The notes under the pieces are model-generated. The model was given only the letters and a program-made list of their open reading frames with translations. It had not been told where the DNA came from and did no database searches. Shown one piece after another: positions 15,219-25,700 of a stretch of DNA of 46,385 nucleotides. Both the position numbers and the translations under genes were made by a program. The stretch is from an uncultured Bacteroides sp. (GTDB lineage: Bacteria; Bacteroidota; Bacteroidia; Bacteroidales; Bacteroidaceae). Each line of letters starts with the position of its first letter. The stretch's first letter is position 1. The DNA lies in assembly GCF_902491285.1 (NCBI RefSeq), contig NZ_CABUHK010000046.1:1-46385 (forward strand), written 5' to 3'.

Positions 15219-18200
15219 TTAAAATGCAACTTCAAGTCCCATAGTCCAAGTTCCACAAATCGGATATTTGGAGCCTGATGAACTGTTTCCTAATTCCGGG
15301 TCCCACATCTTGACATGATCCCATACTGCCAGATTGGTTCCCTGTATGTAAATTCTTAGGTTTGACATTCTAAGTTTTTGAATCAGTTTCTTGTCAAATT
15401 GATACCCTACCTCCACGTTCTTCAGACGCAAGAAGCTGGCGTCGCGATACCACCATGTGCTTGCTTCGTTGTTGTGAGTAAAACGGTTGGCGTGTGTACG
15501 TGGATACATGACATTTTGGTTGAAGGGATCGGCTGCTGTCCATCGGTTCATGGCCTCCGCACGTGCAGAAGAACTGTCGACTCCATTATAGAACGGAATG
15601 AAGTTGGATGTCTTTGCCAGCAGGTTGGTAGACGCTTTTGCCACTCCCTGGAAGAAGATGCCGGCAAAGAAACCTTTGTAGTCGATATTCAGACCGAAAC
15701 CGTAAACAATCTGAGGGTTGTTAGGGTATAACCCGTTTCTGTAACTCATATCGTTGGCATCGATTGAACCGTCATTGTTCATATCCTTGTATTTGATATC
15801 ACCGGGAGCCACGTTGGCGGCAGGTTTGGGAAGTCCTTCCTTCAGTGTGTAGGTATATCCGCCTTGTCCGTTTGAAGTGATATAGAAATCATTGGGCGTA
15901 TACAATCTTTCAGCGACGTATACTTTCGGTTGACCGATTGGATTGCCTGTATAGTACATATAGTCTTCTACCTGTTCGATTTCATCATACTCTGTGATTT
16001 TGTTTTTGGCGTATGTGAAGTTACCTCTGGCGGACAGATTCAGTTTACCGATACTTTGTTTCAGAATGACGCTACCGTCAAATCCTTTGTTGGACGTCTT
16101 ACCGTAATTTTGGTAAGGATTCTCACGATAACCCAATACGGTAGGGATAGTCTTGCGTTGTAACAGGATTTGTTCGCGGGTGTTGGAGAAATAGTCCACG
16201 GAGATATCTACACGACCACGGAAAAGTCCTAAGTCGATACCATAGTTCGACTTGTACTCTTTTTCCCAAGTCAATGAAGGAGCGGCAAATAAATCTTCAA
16301 CGATACCGTTCTTGGAAGGACCGTCTTTACCTCCACTTGTTCCTAACGTCATGCCGTAGTCATAGCCTAAATCGCCTGTGCTCAGTTGTTCGCGATAAGC
16401 GAAACGGTCACCACTAATTGCATCATTACCCGTGACACCGTATGAAGCTCTCAGTTTTAGCTTACTGATGATGTTCTCGATATTGTTCTTCTGCATAAAT
16501 TTCTCATGGCTGATATACCAAGCACCACCGATGGCGGGGAAAATACCCCAACGATGTCCTGCTGAGAAGTTTTCACTACCGGATGCACCGAAACTGGCTT
16601 CCAGCATATAACGACTGTCGTAGCCATAAGATGCACGACCTACCACGTTCTGTTTCCTGTAAGGCAACGCGGTACCCATATATTGAGTTTCTTTTTGGTT
16701 ATAAAGAATCATACCGGTAAGGTCGTGTTTTTGAGCAAATGTACGTTTATAGTTTAATGACCCCTCAATATAGATTTTTTTCTTTCCGCCAGTTCCGGTT
16801 ACTGACATATCACCAAGTTTACTACCTTCATTGACAGTTACAAATTTCAGCGAGTTGTCTTCGTTACGTCCGGTTGCAAAGACTGTACGGGCTGTTTTTG
16901 AACGTAATGATACAGAATAAAAATCAGCATCAAAACTGACACTTCCTTTTATAGACAACCCGTTGGTAATGAAATCGAGTTTCTGCTCCAAGGTTACTTT
17001 GCTTTGGAAAGATGCATCCCATCTTTTGGAGTATCCAGTGTGGTTCAACAGATTGTACGGATTGTAACGGTTGGCGGCAGCTCCTTGCGGGTCGGCAAGC
17101 GAGCCGTCGGAATAGTGCATCGGAACCAGGTGTGTCGGGAATAGTGTGATAGCGCTGAAGATACCGTCGGAACTATAGTTCGGGTTGTTTTTCTTTTTAT
17201 ACTGTCCGCTCATATCTACAGACAACTTGGTTGTAGGGGTGATGTCCATATCTACGTTAGAGCGTAGGTTGTATCTTTGCAGTCCGATATTTGCATCATA
17301 TTCTTCGACTGTATTTGATTTGAATATACCATCTTCTGAATAGTATGCTCCCGAAACAAAGAATCTGGTTTTTTCCGAACCACCTCTAAAATTGATAGTA
17401 TACCGTTGGTTGTGCGTATGTTTTGCCAATAAGTCTGTCCAGTCTACATTGGGATACAGGTCGCGGTCTGCTCCAGTGCGGTATTTCTCAAGAATATCTT
17501 GCGAATAACTACCGTTATATTCGTTAAGAAGACCGGGATTTCCTGCTTCGTTCCATTCTCCTTCGTTGTAGAGGGATAGATAATTATATGCATCCAGTAG
17601 CTCCGGCATACGGGTTGGAGTAACAACACTGTATTGAGCGTTGAAACTTACCTTGGTTTTTTGGGCAACACCACGTTTGGAGGTAATCAATACAACACCG
17701 TTGGCACCTTCCGCCCCATATACAGCAGTAGCGGCAGCGTCTTTCAGAACAGAAAAAGATTCGATTTCATCTACGTCGATGTCGTTCATATCACGTGGCA
17801 CTCCGTCGACCAATACTAACGGGTTTGTTCCTCCGGCATATGAGCTTTGACCGCGAATCCAGAATGCTGCGTCATCATTGCCGGGTTCTCCACTGCGTTG
17901 GATGGCAATAACACCTGCTATCTGTCCTGAAATAGAATTTACCAGACTTCGGGTTGGTATGGCAATATCTGCGGGTTTCAGTGAATTGACTGATGCTACC
18001 ACACTTTCTTTTTTCTGTTGTCCGTAACCGACAACTACAACATCGTCCAGATTGATGTTAGACTCTGCCAGTGTAACATTTATGACATTTTCTTTTTTTA
18101 CTTTCTGGTCTATGCTCTTGTAACCGATATACCGGAACTCAAGTGTTTCGCCTTCTTTTGCTTGAATAGAATATTTACCGTCCATGTCAGTCAGTGCACC

Positions 18201-18614
18201 ATTAATCGTTCCTTTTACCAATACGGTGGCTCCGATTATCGGTTCTCCCGTTTCATCTTTGACAATACCGGTGATATTCTTATTTTTTCCTTTTTTCACG
18301 ATTTCCACTTCTTTGGGTGACAGAATAATCTGCTGTTTCTGAAAGCGGAATGAAATATTGGTTGGCTCAAACATTTTGCGTAATGCTAAACGGATTTCTT
18401 CATTTTGTGCAACCAAGCTGACTTGTTGTTTGATATCCGTTTCTGTCACGTCATATGAGAAGGTGTATTTGGAGGCTTTTTCAATTTGCTCCATTGCATC
18501 TTTTAATGCGATATTCTGAAAAGAAATACTAATCTTTTCTGTGCCGCTTTGCGCTGCTATTCCTAAGGCAAAGAGGGTAAAAAACGCGAATAAAAATATT
18601 TTTTTGAATTTCAT
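15219..18614 (-). CDS. SusC/RagA TonB-dependent transporter with N-terminal STN domain
   Basis: A 1131-residue outer-membrane importer for the oligosaccharides released at the surface. After a signal peptide (1-21) come a secretin/TonB short N-terminal (STN) domain (about 25-105), a carboxypeptidase-D-like domain (NITGIVKDETGEPIIGATV and onward, about 114-195), a plug domain (VVVGYGQQKKE; IRGQSSYAGGTNPLVLVDGVPRD cut by its usual loops) and a long beta-barrel ending in an aromatic residue (LEVAF). An STN domain usually lets the transporter signal to a FecR-type anti-sigma factor, but no sigma/anti-sigma pair is present in this window and the locus has an HTCS instead. It lies 123 bases after the GH2 gene and 20 bases before SusD. 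Confidence 0.97.
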   Translation of the reverse strand: MKFKKIFLFAFFTLFALGIAAQSGTEKISISFQNIALKDAMEQIEKASKYTFSYDVTETDIKQQVSLVAQNEEIRLALRKMFEPTNISFRFQKQQIILSPKEVEIVKKGKNKNITGIVKDETGEPIIGATVLVKGTINGALTDMDGKYSIQAKEGETLEFRYIGYKSIDQKVKKENVINVTLAESNINLDDVVVVGYGQQKKESVVASVNSLKPADIAIPTRSLVNSISGQIAGVIAIQRSGEPGNDDAAFWIRGQSSYAGGTNPLVLVDGVPRDMNDIDVDEIESFSVLKDAAATAVYGAEGANGVVLITSKRGVAQKTKVSFNAQYSVVTPTRMPELLDAYNYLSLYNEGEWNEAGNPGLLNEYNGSYSQDILEKYRTGADRDLYPNVDWTDLLAKHTHNQRYTINFRGGSEKTRFFVSGAYYSEDGIFKSNTVEEYDANIGLQRYNLRSNVDMDITPTTKLSVDMSGQYKKKNNPNYSSDGIFSAITLFPTHLVPMHYSDGSLADPQGAAANRYNPYNLLNHTGYSKRWDASFQSKVTLEQKLDFITNGLSIKGSVSFDADFYSVSLRSKTARTVFATGRNEDNSLKFVTVNEGSKLGDMSVTGTGGKKKIYIEGSLNYKRTFAQKHDLTGMILYNQKETQYMGTALPYRKQNVVGRASYGYDSRYMLEASFGASGSENFSAGHRWGIFPAIGGAWYISHEKFMQKNNIENIISKLKLRASYGVTGNDAISGDRFAYREQLSTGDLGYDYGMTLGTSGGKDGPSKNGIVEDLFAAPSLTWEKEYKSNYGIDLGLFRGRVDISVDYFSNTREQILLQRKTIPTVLGYRENPYQNYGKTSNKGFDGSVILKQSIGKLNLSARGNFTYAKNKITEYDEIEQVEDYMYYTGNPIGQPKVYVAERLYTPNDFYITSNGQGGYTYTLKEGLPKPAANVAPGDIKYKDMNNDGSIDANDMSYRNGLYPNNPQIVYGFGLNIDYKGFFAGIFFQGVAKASTNLLAKTSNFIPFYNGVDSSSARAEAMNRWTAADPFNQNVMYPRTHANRFTHNNEASTWWYRDASFLRLKNVEVGYQFDKKLIQKLRMSNLRIYIQGTNLAVWDHVKMWDPELGNSSSGSKYPICGTWTMGLEVAF

Positions 18615-18737
18615 AAATTATTTAGATGTATTAAATTTTAAGTGTTAAAAATAAAAGATTTCAATTAGTGTGTTTCTACTTCATAGGCATTGATTTTTAT
18701 GAGTTAATATTATATGTTATTTATTTTTCTTTCATGG

Positions 18738-20846
18738 TTACCATCCGGCATGTTCATGCTTGTTTTCGCGTGAATCTGCGTTTCGTTTCTTTTCACCAGT
18801 GTAGTTCCATCTAATTTCATCGGTATATTCTTTTCCATTGTGTGTCGTGACGGCTTTGATTATGTTTTCTCCTTGTCGTAATGTGACGTTGTCAAAAATA
18901 TAATGTACGTTGGTATATCCATTGCGGATATTGGTTAGTCTCTGTCCATTGAGGTATACTTCCGGAGTTCCGATATTAGAATATACAGTCACAGAAGTTT
19001 GCTTCCGTTCACGATCCGTATTCCGGCGTTGAGTCAGGTATAATACAGGCTCTTCGCTCCAGTTGGCTTTATACCAGTAGTAAGAGTCCTTCTTGGTTTT
19101 CCGGTCAAAAGTTATCAGTCCTTTCAAATTACGGGCAGGCACACCACCACGCTCCCACATTGGTACACCAAAGTCAAACATATTCCAAAGATAAGAGGCA
19201 ATGATATAAGGATGTTTCGAAATAATACTCCATTGATATTCATGAGTCTTAGTTTGAAACGTTTCCGGATAAAAAGGTTTTCCCCAGTTCAACGCATCAC
19301 CAAGATATTCAGTTTGATGTTCTAGATTAGCGTCCGCTCCATATTCAGTCAACATTAGCTTCTGCCACGGATATTTCTCTTCCAACCCTTTCACCCATGG
19401 TTCAATATCTTGCAGTTTCTTCTCATACCACCCGAAATACCGGTTCATCCCTTGAATATCCGCATTTTGGTTCACTGCGTGCTCAGTATGCCCGAATCCG
19501 TTGACAGCTACTGTATAGCGATCCGGATCCTCCGTCTTGGCAAGATTATGAAGTGTCTGCGTCAGCCCGGCCGTATATTCATGAGGCTGATATACCTCAT
19601 TATGTAATCCCCATACATAAATAGAAGGGTGATTAAAACTCTGACGAATCAACTCACGGAGTTGAGACTGTGCATTTTCCGCTTCATATCCCGTCACACG
19701 ATTTACAAAAGGAATTTCTGCCCAAATAACCAATCCCAGTGAATCACAACGGGAATATAAATAGTCTGACTGCTGATAATGGGCAAAGCGGACAGTTGTT
19801 GCCCCCACATCCATAATCTGAGCTAGATCAAAGTCATGTTCTTTATTAGTAAGAGCACTTCCCAATCCCCACCAATCCTGATGACGGGTTACACCATACA
19901 TCGGATATTTCTCACCGTTCAGATAGAATCCTTTACCGGCTACAATCTCATATTTGCGGACACCTAATGGTTGGATTACTTCATCAATAACTTTCCCATC
20001 TGATATCAGACGTGAAACTACTTTATACAAATAAGGATCTTTACGTCCTTGCCAAAGGTGAGGTTTACTCAATTTAAAAGTGGAAGCATAAGTCTGTGTT
20101 CCTTGAGGAGTTAATTCCAAAGGAAGACGGTGCGAAAGAACTTTCTTTCCTTCTTGTGTATAAAGAGAATTTTCAAGTACTAAGTCAGCAGGTGTAAGAC
20201 CGCCATTATCCAATTTTACTTTTACAGTAATATCAGCCGAGCGTTTTGATACATTCTTCTGAGTAATATAAACCCCTGGAGAAGCACAGTCAGTAACTGT
20301 AATGTTATTCTGTCCGGTAACAATAAGCCATACCGGACGATAAATACCACCATACACTCCGAAAAGGTTATGATTCACCGGAATAACGTCCGGTCGTGAG
20401 GTATTATCGGCCTTTACCATAATTTCGTTCTCAGCGCCAAAGTTCAAAGCGGTGCCGATTTCAAAGGCAAAAGCACTGTATCCTCCTTTATGGGTTCCGA
20501 CAAGCTTACCGTTCACATACACCTCGGTGTTTGCGCCCACACCTTCAAACCGGAGAAATATACGTTTCCCTTTCAATTCCTCTCCAAAGAACTGTTTTTT
20601 CTTATAATAGCCTACCCCTTCGTAAAAAGAAGCTGCTTTAACCTGCATATCCTTAGCATTCCATGTATGAGGCAGGTTTACAGCATCCCATTTTCCATTC
20701 CATTGAGCGGATACTTTCATCGGATTTTCTGAAAAAGGACCACGCTTGAACAACCACCCTTCATTGAAGGAGGTCACTTCACGGGCAGTCAGAGAGAAGA
20801 ACTGCCCGATCAGCATAAATAAAATGAATGTAAATTTGAACTTCAT
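18738..20846 (-). CDS. GH2-family glycoside hydrolase (beta-galactosidase/glucuronidase type)
   Basis: A 702-residue exported glycosidase with a signal peptide ending near LTAR (1-22). The sugar-binding jelly roll has LPHTWNAKD and NHNLFGVYGGIYRPVWL, followed by an Ig-like domain and a TIM barrel. The acid/base is Glu417 in the WGLHNE motif and the nucleophile Glu501 in LTEYGADAN, so it should retain activity. GH2 covers beta-galactosidases, beta-glucuronidases, beta-mannosidases and others, and sequence alone does not settle which. A beta-galactosidase or beta-glucuronidase acting on side chains would suit this locus. It starts 19 bases after the GH29 stop and is co-transcribed with it. Confidence 0.92.
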   Translation of the reverse strand: MKFKFTFILFMLIGQFFSLTAREVTSFNEGWLFKRGPFSENPMKVSAQWNGKWDAVNLPHTWNAKDMQVKAASFYEGVGYYKKKQFFGEELKGKRIFLRFEGVGANTEVYVNGKLVGTHKGGYSAFAFEIGTALNFGAENEIMVKADNTSRPDVIPVNHNLFGVYGGIYRPVWLIVTGQNNITVTDCASPGVYITQKNVSKRSADITVKVKLDNGGLTPADLVLENSLYTQEGKKVLSHRLPLELTPQGTQTYASTFKLSKPHLWQGRKDPYLYKVVSRLISDGKVIDEVIQPLGVRKYEIVAGKGFYLNGEKYPMYGVTRHQDWWGLGSALTNKEHDFDLAQIMDVGATTVRFAHYQQSDYLYSRCDSLGLVIWAEIPFVNRVTGYEAENAQSQLRELIRQSFNHPSIYVWGLHNEVYQPHEYTAGLTQTLHNLAKTEDPDRYTVAVNGFGHTEHAVNQNADIQGMNRYFGWYEKKLQDIEPWVKGLEEKYPWQKLMLTEYGADANLEHQTEYLGDALNWGKPFYPETFQTKTHEYQWSIISKHPYIIASYLWNMFDFGVPMWERGGVPARNLKGLITFDRKTKKDSYYWYKANWSEEPVLYLTQRRNTDRERKQTSVTVYSNIGTPEVYLNGQRLTNIRNGYTNVHYIFDNVTLRQGENIIKAVTTHNGKEYTDEIRWNYTGEKKRNADSRENKHEHAGW

Positions 20847-20865
20847 ATTATAATCCTCTTTTGAT

Positions 20866-22302
20866 TTATGTTAAAGCATCTCGGTATATACCTTTTGTTC
20901 CCTTAGCTGCACGAACTTTAAGTTGAATAACATATGGTTCACCTGGGTTCTTCTTAGGAACAGATACATTATATTCATTACGAGCTGTTTCAACAACTTG
21001 AATCTCTTCGCCAGTACCTAATAAAGAAGCTTTTTCTACTGAGATGTCTTTTGGAGTCTTCACTGTCAGATGTCCGCTATATGGTTGGTTAAATACTACC
21101 ATATACACTTCGCCATTTTTACCGCGTGTGTAATATCCCCAACCTTGTTTGTCAAATCCGGCATAGTCACAGGCATAGACAGCTTCACCGTAACGACTCA
21201 TCCACTTACCGATAGCCTTAGCCAACTCTTTTTCTTCCGGACGGAAGTCCCCATCTGCCTGCGGACCAAAATTCACAACCATATTTCCGCCCATAGAAAC
21301 TGCATGCACAATACGATCAATTACCTCTATCGGAGTCTTTACATAACTCAATGACCAATCTTTGTGGTACCCCCATTGATTTTCAGGAATAGTCATACAA
21401 GCCTCCCAATCCCATTGCGTCACTTTAAGGTCTTTTACTGGATCGGGCAGACGGCGTTCGTAACCGGATTCATAGTCACCCATTAGCCGACCGTTACTAT
21501 CGAAATGGCGTTTGCCTTTATCGTCAGCACGCAAACGACTGTTGATAGTAACCCCTGGGAGCATTTCTTTCAACATTTGTTCGGCATGAGCTGTCCACCA
21601 ACCATTCTTCTTGATACTGGCATCCCATGTACCGTCAAACCAGAAATCTTTCACCGTTGGATAGCGTGTAGCCAGTTCTTTCAACTGATTATCTGTAAAC
21701 TCCAAAAAGCGACTGAATGCGATACTATCTTCTACTGATTTGATGCTGTAACGATAATCGGGATGACTCCAGTCCATTACTGAAAAATAGAAGTGCACAT
21801 CAATACCTTCATCATTGTAAGCTTTCACCATTTCGCCCAACACATCTTTTTTATAGGGAGTATTTGCTACCGTATATTTGGAATATTTGCTCGGCCACAG
21901 ACAAAATCCTTCGTGGTGTTTCGTTGTTATCTTTATATATTTGACTCCCATTTCTTTAGCCATTTTCGCCCACTTCTTTGCGTCAAACTTGGTTGGGTTC
22001 CATTGATCCATCAATTTCATCCATTCGTCAGAAGGTACTTTTGCCCAGCTTTTCAACCATTCAGCTGCTCCGCCATATACTTTCCCGTTCCATTCCCCAC
22101 CAGGAATAGCATATAATCCCCAATGAATAAAAGCTCCCAAACGGTTGTCGCGGAATTTTTGCATGGCCTGATCTTGTCGTTTACCTTCATTTGTAGCTCC
22201 ATATTTTAAAGGTATCTCTTTTTTTATTTCCTGAGCGGAGGATAAAAAGGAGATGGCAGTAACTAGTGCGAATAATGTAATAATTCTTTTTGTGCCTTTC
22301 AT
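20866..22302 (-). CDS. GH29 alpha-L-fucosidase
   Basis: A 478-residue exported fucosidase and the first gene of the PUL's - strand operon. The signal peptide ends near SSAQ (23-24). The GH29 barrel shows FIHWGLYAIPGGEW (58-71), ITTKHHEGFCLW (125-136) and the nucleophile Asp223 in KDFWFDGTWD. It removes alpha-linked L-fucose, which caps plant arabinogalactan protein, xyloglucan, pectin and host mucin glycans. The linkage (subfamily A or B) is not readable here. The C-terminal beta-sandwich (about 370-470) is present, so the protein is full length. Confidence 0.95.
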   Translation of the reverse strand: MKGTKRIITLFALVTAISFLSSAQEIKKEIPLKYGATNEGKRQDQAMQKFRDNRLGAFIHWGLYAIPGGEWNGKVYGGAAEWLKSWAKVPSDEWMKLMDQWNPTKFDAKKWAKMAKEMGVKYIKITTKHHEGFCLWPSKYSKYTVANTPYKKDVLGEMVKAYNDEGIDVHFYFSVMDWSHPDYRYSIKSVEDSIAFSRFLEFTDNQLKELATRYPTVKDFWFDGTWDASIKKNGWWTAHAEQMLKEMLPGVTINSRLRADDKGKRHFDSNGRLMGDYESGYERRLPDPVKDLKVTQWDWEACMTIPENQWGYHKDWSLSYVKTPIEVIDRIVHAVSMGGNMVVNFGPQADGDFRPEEKELAKAIGKWMSRYGEAVYACDYAGFDKQGWGYYTRGKNGEVYMVVFNQPYSGHLTVKTPKDISVEKASLLGTGEEIQVVETARNEYNVSVPKKNPGEPYVIQLKVRAAKGTKGIYRDALT

Positions 22303-22343
22303 CTTTTTCAGTTTTAATTAATAGTTGATATAATGAAGTGGCA

Positions 22344-22351
22344 CAAACTTA
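22344..22351 (-). promoter_or_regulatory. Putative -7 box for the GH29-GH2-SusCD operon
   Basis: Reading the - strand, TAAGTTTG fits TAnnTTTG, 42 bases ahead of the GH29 start. No TTG-type -33 element stands at the expected distance, which would fit a promoter that needs an activator such as the HTCS. Confidence 0.4.
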
Positions 22352-22500
22352 TGGCTAATAAATTAATGTGAGGTGACTTTTTGTGTTGTAAAAATGGAGT
22401 TTGAGTTTTTGTGGAAAATAAATGTAGGATTTTTGGACGATATGTGTATATGTATTTCTGCTTTTTACTCCGTTTGTGCGGGTATATACTTCAGGATGGA

Positions 22501-22524
22501 CAAATATATCCGCCAGGATATTTG
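22501..22524. promoter_or_regulatory. Dyad in the divergent PUL promoter region, possible operator
   Basis: The 415-bp spacer between the divergent GH29 and GH31 genes holds no gene. It contains ATATCC (22506-22511) and GGATAT (22516-22521) around GCCA, framed by CAAAT and TTG so that the outer parts also nearly mirror each other. A second GGATATTTG stands at 22633-22641. These are candidate HTCS-binding sequences; nothing in the sequence proves it. Confidence 0.35.
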
Positions 22525-22717
22525 TTAGGGAAGTTTCTGGGGCGGAAATATGTCTTTTGTGTTGATAGTATGTGCAAATTGTCCATAATATATGCCTATA
22601 TTTTCCACGATATCGTATATGTCTTTTTAAAGGGATATTTGGTTTTATTCCGTATAGAAACACTTCCTATTTTTACCTGAAATTTTTAATATTCAATCTT
22701 AGTGTAATTTATAAACC

Positions 22718-25700
22718 ATGAGAAAACAGATAAAAATGAGTCGGCGATGCGTGCTTGGATGTATGATGCTTGCAATATCTCATCTGTCTCCGATGTATGC
22801 TTTCCCGGTGCAAGAGAAAGCGAGTACGTTTGAATGTGCGGTTTCTTCCAGACAGTTCATTACTAGTGCAAGAAAAATAAATCCCACCACCGTCGAAATT
22901 CTATTACCCAATAACCAGCGAATGTCCTTCGACTTCTACGGTGAAAACATCTTCCGTGTATTTCAGGACAACTCAGGAAGAATAATCAGAGATCCGCAGG
23001 CAAAACCGGAAGCGCAGATATTGGTAGACAATCCTCGAAAAGCGCTTTCTAAACTGGAGTTGGAAGAGAATAACGATTTTGTCTTTCTGACTACTGAAAA
23101 GATAAAAGTCCAATTGGATAAGAAGACCTCTTTACTCAAGGTAATTAATCTGTTGACTAACACCGTTGTAGTGGAAGAGCTGGAAGCACCTCTTTTTGAG
23201 AAGGGAAAAGTAACCTTGACCTTGAAGGAGAATCCGCAAGAATACTTCTACGGTGGAGGTGTCCAGAACGGACGTTTCTCCCACAAGGGCAGAGTGATTT
23301 CCATCGAAAACCAAAATAGCTGGACAGACGGGGGAGTGGCATCACCCACTCCTTATTACTGGTCTACGAATGGGTATGGCGTGATGTGGTACACCTTTAA
23401 AAAAGGAAAATATGACTTCGGAGCCTCTGAACAGGGAAAGGTTAAGTTATATCACGAGTCAGATTATTTAGACGTGTTCTATATGATTAATGACGGAGCG
23501 GTAGCCTTGTTGAATGACTTCTACCAACTGACGGGAAACCCTGTTTTATTGCCTAAATTCGGCTTCTATCAGGGACATTTGAACGCTTACAATCGTGACT
23601 ATTGGGTAGAAAACGAGAAAGGCATCCTGTTTGAGGACGGCAAGCGATATAAAGAAAGCCAGAAAGACAACGGCGGAATCAAAGAATCGCTGAACGGAGA
23701 AAAGAACAATTACCAGTTCTCCGCACGTGCGGTAATCGACCGTTATAAGAAACATGACATGCCGTTGGGCTGGCTGCTCCCGAACGACGGCTATGGAGCC
23801 GGATACGGACAGACGGAAACCTTGGACGGTAATATACAAAACCTGAAAAGTCTGGGGGATTATGCTCGTCAGAACGGGGTGGAGATAGGATTATGGACAC
23901 AGTCGGATCTGCACCCGAAAGAAGGAGTGAGCGCTTTGCTACAAAGGGATATTGTGAAAGAAGTAAGGGATGCCGGAGTGCGTGTGCTGAAAACTGACGT
24001 AGCCTGGGTAGGTGCCGGCTATTCTTTCGGACTGAACGGAGTGGCTGACGTGGGACATATAATGCCTTATTATGGTAATGATGCCCGGCCGTTTATTATC
24101 TCTCTCGACGGTTGGGCGGGAACGCAACGTTATGCCGGCATCTGGTCGGGCGACCAGACTGGCGGCGTATGGGAATATATCCGTTTCCACATTCCGACCT
24201 ACATCGGTTCGGGACTGTCCGGGCAACCGAATATCACTTCTGATATGGACGGTATTTTCGGTGGCAAGAATCTGATAGTGAACACCCGTGATTTCCAGTG
24301 GAAAACCTTTACTCCCATGGAACTGAACATGGACGGTTGGGGTTCCAATGAAAAATATCCGCATGCCTTGGGAGAACCGGCCACATCCATTAACCGCTGG
24401 TATCTGAAGTTGAAATCAGAACTGATGCCTTATGCTTACAGTATCGCTAAAGAAGCTGTAGACGGCATGCCAATGATAAGGGCGATGTTCTTGGAATATC
24501 CGAATGCTTATACTCAAGGAACGGCTACACAATATCAATATCTCTACGGACCCTATTTTCTGGTTGCTCCTATCTATCAGGCGACTAAAGCAGATGAGCA
24601 AGGAAATGATATCCGTGACGGCATATACTTGCCCGAAGGCGTATGGATTGATTATTTCACAGGCGAGAAATATGCCGGAAACTGTATACTCAACAACTTT
24701 GCAGCTCCTCTCTGGAAACTTCCCGTATTCGTGAAGAACGGAGCGATTATTCCACTGACAAATCCTAATAATAATGTAAGTGAAATCAATAAAGGAATCC
24801 GTATCTATGAACTTTACCCATATGGTGAGACTCTTTTTACCGAATATGATGACGACGGCGTATCCGAAGAATATAAACGAGGTAAAGGAGTAACAACAGA
24901 TATCAAATCCGTAGTTGACAGTAAGAATAATGTCACTGTTACCATCTGTCCGGCAAAGGGTGATTTTACTGGTTTCGTGAAAGAAAAGGCGACTGAATTC
25001 AGAATCAATGTCACTGCCCTGCCGAAGAAAGTAACGGCACAACTGGGAAAGAAGAAAGTGCAACTGGCAAAGGTCACCTCGAAAGATGAATTTGAGAGAG
25101 CTGAAAACGTATTCTTCTACGATGAGGCTCCCAACCTGAACCGGTTTGCTACTGAAGGAAGCGAGTTTGAAAAGGTAGTTGTCACCAAGAGCCCGCAACT
25201 TCTGGTGAAGCTGGCTGCCACCGATATTACGGCAAACGCGACGACATTGCGCATTGAAGGATTCCGCTTCGCTCCCGAAGACCGTCACCGGATAACTGCC
25301 GGAACTTTGGCTGCCCCTATTGCCCGGATTACTGCCGGCAACACGGAAGCCTATACGCTGAAACCGACATGGGATAAAGTGGCTAATGCCGATTTCTATG
25401 AGATTGACTTTATGAATATGCTGTATACTACGATAAAGGATACGGAATTGTTGTTTAGAGACCTGACTCCCGAAACGTCCTACTCGTTTAAGATACGTGC
25501 TGTCAATAAAGACGGAGTTTCCGACTGGACTGAGTTCGGTGCTACAACCAAATCCGATCCGCTGGAATTTGCTATCCGTGGTATCAAGGGTGAATGTACT
25601 GCCGCTTCGCAAGGAAGAGTAGGTGTGAAACGTCTGTTCGATTTTGTAGAGTCTGGAGACATCTGGCATACTAAATACGGGGAAAAAGCCGTTCCTTTCG

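Noticed and set aside
22355..22680. Two short frames on opposite strands in the divergent GH29/GH31 spacer
   Set aside because: AT-rich, without ribosome site or conserved pattern; the stretch is better explained as control region.
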